Position numbers and translations under genes: made by a program
The notes under the pieces: generated by a model
Told to the model about the DNA's origin: nothing
What the model saw: the letters and a program-made list of their open reading frames with translations, nothing else
The model's database searches: none
From: Siphonodentalium dalli
Taxonomy: Eukaryota; Mollusca; Scaphopoda; Gadilida; Siphonodentaliidae
Direction: 5' to 3'
Length of the DNA stretch: 64,000 nt
Assembly: GCA_032622095.1 (NCBI GenBank)
Contig: CP136061.1
Span: 12,169,287-12,233,286 of the forward strand
Part shown: positions 43,525 through 54,049 of the stretch, one piece after another
How positions within the stretch are numbered: position 1 is the first letter of the stretch
Layout of the letters: each line of letters starts with the position of its first letter

Positions 43525-43992
43525 TCGTGGGTGGGTGTTGTGCAAATGTTAGTGTTGTTATAATTTCCCTACAGTATTACGTAACCGACAACCAACATGC
43601 ATCTCCTTGTTACTGACAACTGGTCATTTTACAGTGTACAAGTGCTATGTCAATTATTCACAGGAAATAGCTAAATGACCACAGGAAGTGGTCACTGGGC
43701 ATGACAACTGTCAACAATTTTAAATTCTGTATTGCTATAATTTTATGACTGACCAGTACATTGTGTCCACTCACTACTGTGTCAACCATGGGAACTGATG
43801 AAATGGGCACATGACTTGTACGCTGAAAAATGACCAGTTGCCAGTAACAGGGAGAAGAAAAATAATATTATGGCTGTTTGATTCATACCTGTATCTACTT
43901 ATAGGTAAATATTAATACAAATTTAATTATTTATCACCACTCACTTTATAGGAGGCCTGTGCTCTCGGCACAGCGTTTGCAAGAGCACGGAA

Positions 43993-44364
43993 TTGGAAAT
44001 GGAACACGGGTTCTGGCACGGTTTCTCACACTTCATACAATTGGCCATAGTGCCTGCTTTGTTGTGGGGGGTACTAGTCATAGTGTCTGCTTTGTTGTTG
44101 GGTATTTACGGAATAGTTAGTTTAACGATTTCCTATTTAATTCCTTCCAGACGGCAAATTCCATCGGGATTCTATTGTTGTCGTGAAAATCGGAAGTTCA
44201 GCGAGTCTCACTTAACAAAGACGGATATAAAAGTAGGAATGACGGATATAAAGGCGGGAATGCCGGATATAAAGGCGGGAATTATCGATGTTTTGCAACA
44301 ACACGTCTATAAGAGATACACTCTGGTTCTCGTAGCTCGATTGATACAACTCATTATTAATTGA
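43993..44364 (+). CDS. Putative small membrane protein, 123 codons
   Basis: From ATG 43993 (another in-frame ATG lies two codons later) to TGA 44362-44364. Residues of about 12-50 are strongly hydrophobic (IQLAIVPALLWGVLVIVSAL, then LGIYGIVSLTISYLIP), enough for one or two membrane helices. A charged region follows, then three 7-residue repeats (TDIKVGM, TDIKAGM, PDIKAGI) from a 21-bp DNA repeat at 44219-44286. The end is hydrophobic/basic (YTLVLVARLIQLIIN). I recognise no family. It sits between two MITEs and could be an exon or chance frame, although the hydrophobic composition is not explained by AT-richness alone. Confidence 0.3.
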   Translation: MEMEHGFWHGFSHFIQLAIVPALLWGVLVIVSALLLGIYGIVSLTISYLIPSRRQIPSGFYCCRENRKFSESHLTKTDIKVGMTDIKAGMPDIKAGIIDVLQQHVYKRYTLVLVARLIQLIIN

Positions 44365-44456
44365 TCATCGCTTTGTGAGCGATAATCTGTGGGAACTCTC
44401 CTATATAATCTACACTGATACATGTATGTCATGCTGTCGGTGACTATTGGCACTGT

Positions 44457-45560
44457 TTAACCCTTTATGGAACCCCAGACAGAGAGAACTATATATGCAC
44501 CGATGACGTGTCGTCTGCTTGGGTCCATGTGAGGCCCCATATGGGAGTGTTATATAACCTTTTCATGTCGGGAGCTACGCTGGTGCAGTATTAAAGATCC
44601 TATGTCAGTACATTATGTTGTATATGTGAGTCTCCCATAGGGTGCCTCGCTGATATAATATAATGGACTGGCTTACAATGTCAAGGTGAATATTGTTAGG
44701 CCAATTCATTATCTTATATACACTCTTAAAAATATAGGTACTTCAGAGTACCTATGTAGGCACTAAGCTTTGTCCCAGGGGGAGTACCAACTTTTTGGTA
44801 CTTTGGAGTACCAAAAGTTTAGGTACTCTAGAGTACCAAAATGTTTGGTACTCTGGAGTACCAACTTCTTGGTACTCTAGAGTACCAAATTGTTGGTACT
44901 CTGGATTACCTTATAATTATTCAAGTTCTACCCGGGCATTGTGCATATAATACCCACCCCGCATTTATGTCACCGAAGCCATGACGTTCACGATATGAGG
45001 TGCCAAGAAATAGATGCTTTCATGATACGCCCTATATATTATCTGAAGTACCAAAATATCTCTGAAGTATTTAGGTACTACGCATAGATCCAGTAATTTG
45101 ATACTCCAGAGAACAAAACAGCCCTGATACCGGCAAATTTAACAATGTGACATGTTAGATTCCAAATTATGCTGCCGCGTTTAAACATCCAATTAAGTAC
45201 AAAACCACAAAGACTCCCTTGCATAGTGCTAAATGAAATAATCCGACAGATCTACGACCGCGAGTCGACGGGCGGCCATTTTTCACTTTAATTTAATCGT
45301 TTGCACACGGCACTCGATATTGACACACCCACGGTCTCACCCAATCAGCATGGAGCCAACGATTGGCACTCTGTGGAGTACCAACTCATGTGGTTCTATA
45401 GCGCTAAACAGGCTCTAAAGGCGTATAGTACCAAACTGTCTGGTACTATCGCGGCTTTTGGTTCCATGGGGTACCTAAATCAATTGCTTTATTTTAGAGT
45501 GTATCATATAGGCTCTCTGTGGGAGACGCTAAATGTATGAGAATACATTGTCACAGGGTC
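44457..45560. mobile_element. Diverged hairpin-ended element, split by a nested insertion
   Basis: 44457-44720 starts TTAACCCTTTATGGAACCCC and carries a diverged interior (CCCCAGACAGAGAGAAC...TCGTCTGCT...GAGGCCCCATATGG). It then has the start of the right palindrome, GTTAGGCCAATTCATTATCT. The rest of the palindrome (GAGACGCTAAATGTATGAGA, ATACATTGTCACAGGGTC) resumes at 45502. It is an old relative of the 15-35 kb copies. Confidence 0.65.
44721..45501. mobile_element. TA-flanked element nested in a hairpin
   Basis: Ends are CACTCTTAAAAATATAGGTA and the imperfect inverse TTGCTTTATTTTAGAGTG, flanked by TA on both sides (TATA/TATC). The left subterminal region carries five or more 16-bp palindromes of the GGTACTCTAGAGTACC type; the right one has weaker versions. 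The 79-codon frame at 45301-45540 crosses the element end and is not a gene. The terminal CACTCTTA and palindrome-rich ends link it to 10734-11539. Confidence 0.65.
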
Positions 45561-45684
45561 TTCGCAAAATTTCAGGAAGCTCCAGTCAAGGAAGCGTTAA
45601 AACCCACTCCAAGCAACCAGTTTTATAGCGTTGTACTTTTCGTCTGTGCTTGATATAGGGCAGCTGGTCGTTAAACTTGAATCC

Positions 45685-48600
45685 GCGGCATGTGTAGACA
45701 TACCATGTACCCCACCCCGCGGTACTGGTAGACATACCATGTACCCCCACCCCGCGGCATGGGTAGACATACCATGTACCCCCACCCCGCGGTATCGGTA
45801 GACATACCATGTACCCCCACCCCGCATTATCGGTAGATATACCATGTACCCCACCCCGCGGTATGAGTAGACATACCATGTACACCAACCCGCGGTATTG
45901 AGAGACATACCATGTACCCCCACCCCGCGGTAAGGGTAGACATACCATGTACCCCACCCCGCGGTATGGGTAGACATTCTATATGTACCCCCACCCCGCG
46001 GTACGGGTAGACATACCATGTACCCCATCCCGCGGCATGGGTAGACATACTATGTACCCCCACCCCGCGGCATGGGTAGACATACCATGTACCCCCACCC
46101 CGCGGCATGGGTAGACATACCATGTACCCCATCCCGCATTATGGATAGACACACAATGTACCCCACCCTGCGGTATGGGTAGACATACCATGTACCCCAC
46201 CCCGCGGCGTGGGCAAATATACCATGTACCCCCACCTCGCGGCATGGGTAGACATACCATGTACCCCTACCTCGCGGCATGGGTAGACATACCATGTACC
46301 CCCACCCCGCAGTATGGGTAGACATACTGTACGTACCCCACCCGCGGTATGGGTAGACGTATCATGTACCCCCACCCCGCCGCATGGGTAGACATAGCAT
46401 GTACCCACACACCGCGGGATGGGTAGACATACCATGTACCCCCATCCCGCGGCATGGGTAGACATACCATGTACCCACACCCGCATTATGGGTAGACATA
46501 TCATGTACCCCCACCCCGCGGTATGGGTAGACATATCATGTACCCCACCCCGCATTATGGGTAGACATACCATGTACCCCCACCCCGCGATATGGGTAGA
46601 CATACCATGTACCTCCACCTCGCGGTATGGGTAGACATGCTATGTACCCCCACCCCGCGGCGTGGGCAAATATACCACCCTACCCCCGCGGTATGGGTAG
46701 ACATACCATGTACCCCACCCCACATTATGGGTAGACATACCATGTACCCCACCCCGCGGTATGGGTTGACGTACCATGTACCCCAACCCCGCGGTACGGG
46801 TAGACATACCATGTACCCCCACCCCGCGGTATGAGTAGACATCCCATGTACCCCCACCCCGCATTATGGGTAGACATACCATGTACCCCACCCCGCAGCA
46901 TGGGTAGACATAGCATGTACCCCCACACAGCGGCATGGGTAGACATACCATGTACCCCACCCAGCGATATGGGTAGACATACCATGAACCCCCACCCCGC
47001 GGTATGGGTAGACATACCATGTACCGCCACTCCGCGGTATGGGTAGACATGCCATGTACCCCACCCCGCGGTATGGGTAGACATACCATGTACCCCCACC
47101 CCGCGATATGGGTAGACACACCATGTACCTCAGCATCGCGGTATGGTAGACATACCATGTACCCCCACCCCGCATTATTGGTAGACATACCATGTACCCC
47201 ACCCCGCGTTATGGGTAGACATACCATGCACCCCACCCCGCTGCATGGGTAGACATACCATGTGCCCCCCCCCCCCGCGGCATGGGTAGACATACCATGT
47301 ACCCCATCCCGCGGTACGGGTAGACATACCATGTACCCCACCCGCGGTACGGGTAGACATACCATGTACCCCCCCCCCCCCGCGGCATGGGTAGACATAC
47401 CATGTACCCCACCCCGCGGCATGGGTAGACATATCATGTACCCCACCCCGCGGTATCGGTAGAAATACCATGTACCCCCACCCCGCATTATGTGTAGACA
47501 TACCATGTACCCCCACCCTGCGGTATGGGAGACATACAGTGTACCCCCACCCCGTGGTTGTGGGTAGACATACTATATATGTACCCGCGTGGTATGGGTA
47601 GGCAAACAATATACCCCACCCCGCGGTATGGGTAGACATGCCATGTACCCCACCCCGCGGCGTGGGCAAATATACCATGTACCCCCACCCCGCGGTATGG
47701 GTAGACATACCATGTACCCCCACCCCGCGATATGGGTAGACACACCATGTACCTCCGCGTCGCGGTATGGGTAGACATACCATGTACCCCCACCCCGCGG
47801 TATGGGTAGATATACCATGTACCCCAACCCCGCGGCATGGGTAGACATACCATGTACCCCCACCCCGCGGCATGGGTAGACATATCATATGCCCCCACCC
47901 CGCGGTATCGGTAGAAATACCATGTACCCCACCCCGCATTATGGGTAGACATACCATGTACCCCCACCCCGCGGTATGGGTAGACATGCCATGTACCCCC
48001 ACCCCGCGGCATGGGTAGACATACCATGTACCCCCACCCCGCGGCATGGGTAGACATATCATGTACCCCCACCCCGCGGTATCGGTAGAAATACCATGTA
48101 CCCCCACCCCGCATTATGGGTAGACATATCATGTACCCCCACCCCGCGGTATGGGTAGACATATCATGAACCCCCACCCCGCGGTATGGGTAGACATACC
48201 ATGTACCCCCACCCCGCGGCATTGGTAGACATACCATGTACCCCACCCGCGGTATGGGAGACATACAGTGTACCCCCACCCCGTGCTTGTGGGTAGACAT
48301 ACTATATATGTACCCGCGTGGTATGGGTAGGCAAACAATATACCCCACCCCGCGGTATGGGTAGACATACCATGTACCCCAACCCCGCGGCATGGGTAGA
48401 CATACGATGTACCCCCACCCCGCGGCATGGGTAGACATACGATGTACCCCCACCCTGCGTGGTATGGGTGGGCAAACAATATACCCCACCCCGCGGTATG
48501 GGTAGACATACCATGTACCCCAACCCCGCGGCATGGGTAGACATACGATGTACCCCCACCCCGCGTGGTATGGGTAGGCAAACAATATACCCCACCCCGC

Positions 48601-48800
48601 GGTATGGGTAGACATACCATGTACCCCCACCCCGCGGTATGGGTAGACATACACTGTACCCCCACCCCGCGGTTGTGGGTAGACATAATATGTTCCCGCG
48701 TGGTAAGGTTAGGCAAACAATGTACCCCACCCCGCGGTTGTGGGTAGACATACTATGTACCCGCGTGGTATGGGTAGGCATAACATGCATGTACCCCCGT
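45685..48800. repeat. 35-bp GC-rich tandem array
   Basis: About 90 copies of a 34-35-bp unit (ACCATGTACCCCCACCCCGC, GGTATGGGTAGACAT) with many variants. Longer markers recur in order: TACTATATATGTACCCGCGT occurs at 47571 and 48300, 729 bp apart, showing block duplication. Frames of up to 388 codons on the minus strand (VHGMSTHTAGWGYMVCLP-like) are by-products of the unit lacking stops. Confidence 0.95.
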
Positions 48801-48964
48801 GAGTATTTGCACGATTCTGAGAGATCCATTTGTGTGATTATCTGTGGTAGACTGTGCTGTTGGATCTGTCAGATGGACGTCCATACTTGTGAATGTTTTT
48901 TTTCTTCTCATGACTTAATACATATGCTATAATAACTCAATAATTATTTACCAGTTGGTGTATT

Positions 48965-49940
48965 AATATACAGTTGTCGCCCGCGATTGAGTGAGACACG
49001 GGGATTTGTCGCCCGCTCGAGACCTGGAATTCCAGGTCGAGAGTGGCGACAAATCCCCGTGTCTCACGAAAACAAGGGTGACAACTGTTTTGTTATCTGA
49101 CAATGGAGTACACACGAACCTCCTTAATAGCAGGCATAAATGCGCGCATATATTCTTTAATCCAGTTCGAAAGTTAATTTTATGTTGGAATCCTCGCTAT
49201 TTAGAAAATAAAACATTCATAATCCGGGTCAATTAACAGACCCATCATTTGCGCAGCTATTCTCCGGTCAGTTTGCTGGTCGCATGGTGGGAATCGGTTC
49301 ACGGAAAGAGGAGTAAAGCAATTTCGAAGTTGAGTAGCCATGCAGCGAAATGTTCGGTTTCGTTTCAAATGAGCGTAAAGACGCAGGCAGACGTGTTAAT
49401 TTTCAGAACGCTAAAATGTGAAACTAACACGTTGTAGTTGTGCAAAAAGAAATTGACATATGTTACATATTGTTACGCAACATAAGGGTATTCTTCTGAA
49501 GTCTGGGGAATGTTTTGCCGAAAAGAAATAGTCATTTGATAAACAGTAAAGACTGGCTATTTGATCTTCAGAGCTTATACATAAACGTATTTGTGACGTA
49601 TGCACATCGTATGTGCAATTGTCTGCAGCACATACCAACTGCATAATAAGGTTTATCTATTTGTCCCACGGTATTTATTATTGATATAAAAAGGTCCAAT
49701 AGGAACATACACCTTATAACGGATTTGTGTCCGTGATAACACCATTTATACATAGCGTTTGTTATGAAACAGTGGGGTTTATAAAAACAATGTTTTCGGA
49801 AATTATTAGAGAGTAGTTCTATGTTTACTGGTAACAGCTGAGCGGTCAATAACTCTTGATGGTAATAAGTGATTTGCGGCCCGCCATGTGACGCACTCTC
49901 AGCCAATCAGAAGAGAGGAAAATGGGATGAAGGATAAGAA
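48965..49940 (+). repeat. 1-kb dispersed repeat, copy 2
   Basis: Second copy of 28935-30075, same orientation, about 90% alike by eye. The opening hairpin (GAGACACGGGGATTTGTCGC arms) is intact, with a shorter loop. Only one copy of the terminal CCGCCATGTGACGCACTC block is present. Differences include a deletion around 49740-49760. Confidence 0.85.
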
Positions 49941-50199
49941 GTGTAGTTATCTGATTCCCAGTATTTCATTTTATCGATAATTTTTAAACGATGGTTCGGT
50001 ATAATAACGTACCTAGAATATTGTCCCTGTTTACTGCTCATTTTCTCTCACCACGATGTAGTGCTGTCATAACTTAGTAATTATTGATGAGTATTTGTAA
50101 TTATTGATGAGTATTAATAATTATTGATGAGTATTTGTTTGAAGAGCAGTTACCTGATTCCCAACTTAATTTATATAGAAATTATATCCGCATATTCGG
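49941..50199. other. AT-rich stretch with short tandem repeats
   Basis: Contains three to four copies of TAATTATTGATGAGTATT (about 50080-50135). No gene supported. Confidence 0.6.
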
Positions 50200-50590
50200 T
50201 ATGATAACTATCTCATACTTAAAGTGGTGTGAAACACTCCGGTATGGTGATCAAATACAAATGGAGAATAATCTTGTTCGAAGTAGTAGTTTTTACAAAT
50301 ATTATATCCAAATTCACAGCACACATCGTCATTCCTCTATATTAATTAAATGCAGTGACTCTCGATGGCGAAATCGTTTTGGCTATTTTATCGCCGATAG
50401 ATGCGTCCCGAATCGAGTTGTAAATATTTACAATTGAGCATAGTTCTGACGATGTTTTCTATGGAGTGGTACGGTCGATTTACTTCAAATTTTCGGCGAC
50501 GTTAGTAGACTGTTGCATCCCTCCAGTTGTCATAGCTCCTGAATACTAACTGATCAGTTTCACGCACCCGAACAAGTACATAATATGTCT
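50200..50590 (-). repeat. Dispersed repeat, inverse copy of 31025-31385
   Basis: Reverse-complement match to 31025-31385 over most of its length. The 100-codon open frame at 50135-50437 lies largely inside it and has no counterpart open in the other copy, so it is not called as a gene. Confidence 0.8.
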
Positions 50591-50929
50591 TTAAATCGAG
50601 AATATGATCCCTGTTTATTACCCATTTTCTCTCACATTGCGAGTTAATGCTTAGATCGATATTTCAGTAATTATTGATGAGTAGTTGCCTGAAGGGTAGT
50701 ACTCAATCTCATTGCGCAACAAATACTGAATACGCGTTAATCATTCTATAAAACTATTTATGATTCATACTTGACACTGTTGTGGTGATTGTGAACTTTT
50801 ACTGTATTTAACTCTCAATAAGCAGTCGCGCTCTCGACTCATGCGCAGTTGATCAGTTTCTATTTCATATATTATAATGAGCTGGAAGGTTTGTAATTAT
50901 GTATATTTATATTTACTGGTACTGCACCT

Positions 50930-51330
50930 TTAACCCTTTACCCAACAAACCGGCCAAAACCGGCCAAATAAAGCTTCAACAGCCTAAAATATCTTCGGTC
51001 TGTCTCAATAAAACCATACAAATATGGATATCATTGGAACCGGCTCCTTGACCACATTGTGATGGTTACAGTTATACCCTGTGCCAATGCATTCTCTTAT
51101 ATATGCGAGTCGACCATAGGTCGCCTCGCATATATAAGAGAATGCATTGGCCTAAAAAAAATCTTTTTTTTAACACTTTTTACCATTTTTTCTTACATTC
51201 TTTAACAATTTTATAATTTTTAATATGTTAAGCCAATGCATTCTCTTATATATGCGAGGCGACCTATGGTCGACTCGCATATATAAGAGAATGCATTGGC
51301 ACAGGGCCCTTCTGTTGGGTAAAGGGTTAA
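50930..51330. mobile_element. TTAA-bounded MITE containing hairpin pair, copy 2
   Basis: TTAA lies at 50930-50933 and 51327-51330, termini CCCTTTACCCAACA/TGTTGGGTAAAGGG. Palindromes are at 51083-51151 and 51232-51300. The left 130 bp (AATAAAGCTTCAACAGCCTA, ATCATTGGAACCGG, GACCACATTGTGATGG) is shared with 9878-10342. Confidence 0.88.
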
Positions 51331-51962
51331 AATATAAAACTTTTAATTTAAATCTTAAACACTTGATGAGAGTCACTGTAATTATTAATGACACATACAT
51401 ATTAATGACACATACATATTAATGACACATACATATTTGACAAGATTTATTTTATTTCAATCATTAGTCAGGTGCCATGTGTACCCAATATAGACCCAGT
51501 AATTTTTCTCTGTAAAATCTAGTTTCGTTTGCTTTTTGCAATCATAAGGCATTTGTACAACAGAAAAATTTTGGTGCCATTTTTTCTGAGACCATTTAGG
51601 GTGAAAATTTGCCGATTTTCGGAGGGTGGGTCAGAATTTCTAAAAAATGTTTTTTTGGTTACATATGCACAACAAAGTATGGCATAATGCATATCAAAAT
51701 AACCGTAGTGATGCCAGGAATCTATTTAAGCCCATCCAAGAAGCTTTCGTGAAGAATTGAGAAAACGCGGTTGGGTATATATGGAAATATTGGTGTTTTT
51801 CGACTAATTTTTTAATTTTTCAGGAAATTGTTATACAATATAACTTTTTGCCCTGTGACATATCAGAAATGATTGGAAGAATATTAACACAAGACACCTT
51901 AATATCTTAATGCATTATTAATCACATACTTAAACAATTGTACATTCACATGGTTTACATAA
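51331..51962. other. Unassigned stretch, including an 18-bp triplication
   Basis: Three copies of TAATGACACATACATAT at about 51385-51437. The rest is AT-rich and may be the 3' untranslated region of the pseudogene that ends at 51963. Confidence 0.5.
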
Positions 51963-53690
51963 TTATTCTTCATAGTCGTCAGAGTCGCCGGAGTCTTCTT
52001 CAATATGTGCATCAATGTCAGTATTCTCACAATCATTTTCAGACCCTTCACATAAACACATTTCTGTACACCTCATCTGATGCTTGCGACATGAACAACA
52101 ATTAGTTTTGCATCGCCCTTTGCCACATGAACATCTAACTAGTTGTAATACAGCATCGGGTGCAGGTTTCTGGCTTGATGTTTTTTGACGACATCCTTCA
52201 CTGTCTTCATACCATCCATAGGCTAGCGGTGATGGTAAGCTTGGTTGTGCCACAAGATCATTGCACCAAACGATTCCTTGGTAGTGCGCCCGTAGAATGT
52301 GGTTTAACAAGACTTCCTTTGTTGGTGGTAATTGTTCTGCCTCTGCCTGCTTTTGTTTAAAGAGGTGCCATCGTAGTTCCCCGACGTCTTCAATTTTGGG
52401 GGTCTTGGGGGTATAGTTTACAGACATATCGTTCTAATTGGCGAAAGATAATTTCACTGGGCATTTTGCTTTTTCCAAGGGCACCGAATGCTGTAATTAT
52501 ACGATTGTCCGCGTTATCAAATGCTTTTCAACATTTTAGCTTCCCTTTTCCGGCGAAACGGCCAATTGTATCACAACCAGTAAAGGCGTGAAATCCAGGA
52601 AGTGCAGCAACCTTGTCTGGTCCCAGTGCTTTGGTTACTTGGTTGAGATTAATCTGTCGGAATTTGTTGCCAGCACTTAGAATCACACATGCGTCCGGTC
52701 CAAGCTCCTCAGCTCGTCGCAGCGACAACACCAACACGTCAGTATCTGATGATAATATGTGCACTTTGTATCCTGATTTAGATGCATCTGTCCCGTTTAG
52801 CATCATTATCGTGTCTGGTTCTTCTTGTGTTGTTGGCAGATGACTGGCACATCGTGAATTTCCTCTTGCGCCACTCTCTGTTGCCACGATAACATCTCTG
52901 GTGCTTGTCTTGTAGTAATCAACAACTTTTTGTGCAAGATATTCTGTAAGACTTGATTTTGTTTTCGAATTGCTGAGGAACACATTCAACCCAGATTGTA
53001 TTGGGGTAGCGTCAACACATATATACTCTCGATTATCCTTCACAGACCCTTTTCGGCGATCGCGTGTGGCATTTTTAAGTGAATCGTCTGCGTAATGGTC
53101 GAACACAATATGCACAGATTGATAACGGGATGATTTTTGTTCCAGGAATCCAATGAATTATTTTGCAAGGTCGTTGCATGATGCCATGCCATCTACAATA
53201 AGTGCTCTTGGTGAGCATTTGTCGTCGTCGTTGGCACTAGTGATTGATGCCGGGTTGTCACCAATCGTCTCCAATATCTGTGCTAGCTTTGATTTGTCAT
53301 TGCATGGCAATAATGATCCATTCGGTGACAATAGTGACCTTGGTACACATGAGAGTTCATACATCTTTATAGTATTTGACACATCCAGTTCGGGTCGTGA
53401 TTTCGCGACAATGGCCATCCTGGCAAACAGAAATCGGTTATCCCTCAATTCAACGATTTCGCCATCCACATTCGTTTGGAGAGTTTTCCCGTTTGAATTC
53501 CAATTCTTAAGCTTGCACTTCGTCATTGGCTCCCATAGGTTAACTGGCCCATTGATCCGGTTGGTTACAAATGATTCATACTCTGCCTTCCCGTAAGATG
53601 CTCTCTGGAGAATGTCCATCTTTATTTCTTTGGGGAACACCGATTTATTAATGATATTGATGGGATTGTCACCAACTTGACCAACTTGAC
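51963..53690 (-). pseudogene. PIN-like 'HAFTGCDT'-family gene, single exon (broken)
   Basis: A minus-strand gene reading right to left. The N-terminal part (53690-53155) has FARMAIVAKSRPELDVS, CSPRALIVDGMASCNDLAK and a TAA. The central part (53155-52528) has VHIVFDHYADDSLKNATRDR, EEPDTIMMLN, HILSSDTDVLVLSLRRAEE and GFHAFTGCDTIGRFAGKGK, ending at a TGA about where relatives have Trp. The C-terminal part has ITAFGALG, then after a frameshift near 52430 LRWHLFKQKQAEAEQLPPT, ending in a Cys-rich CSCGKGRCKTNCCSCRK... tail and an acidic terminus at 51963. EE.D, DTDVL and GCDT are the acidic motifs expected of a PIN/FEN-like nuclease fold (inference); here all three regions survive. It is the best-preserved of the three relatives in the window. 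Confidence 0.8.
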
Positions 53691-53707
53691 CATAATGATT
53701 ACAATCC

Positions 53708-53835
53708 AAACGGGAAAACTCTCCAAACGACTGTGGATGGCAAAATCGTTGAGTTGAAGGATAACCGATTTCTGTTTGCCAGGATGGCCATTGTCGCGAA
53801 ATCACGACCCGAACTGGATGTGTCAAATACTGGGG
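53708..53835 (+). repeat. Inverted duplication of part of the PIN-like gene
   Basis: Copies 53395-53520 in opposite orientation (ACGGGAAAACTCTCCAAACG, GATAACCGATTTCTGTTTGC, AAATCACGACCCGAACTGGA). It therefore makes a hairpin around about 185 bp at the gene's 5' end and gives a short plus-strand frame (53733-53975) that is not an independent gene. Confidence 0.85.
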
Positions 53836-54049
53836 TACACATGGCACCGGACTACATGGCTTACCTATTTAACTTGCAGTATATAGCAGTATACTTACAG
53901 ACCAGTGATATTAATATACACCGCCATTCAAGAAAACCTGTGCATTTACCCAAGTGCAGGCTGGTGGGTCAGTAATACACATTACATTATATGTGACTAA
54001 ACATTCTTTGCCCTTTGAAGAAATTTTCAACCTGAAGATATACTACTCG

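Noticed and set aside
45586-48829. Many minus-strand frames up to 388 codons with GMSTHTAGWGYMVCLP-like repeats
   Set aside because: By-products of the 35-bp array; frames switch at every unit-length variant and no conserved flank is present.
50135-50437. 100-codon plus-strand frame
   Set aside because: Lies mainly in a dispersed repeat whose other copy (31025-31385) is not open.
53733-53975. Separate plus-strand gene
   Set aside because: Its coding part is an inverted duplicate of the neighbouring minus-strand pseudogene.
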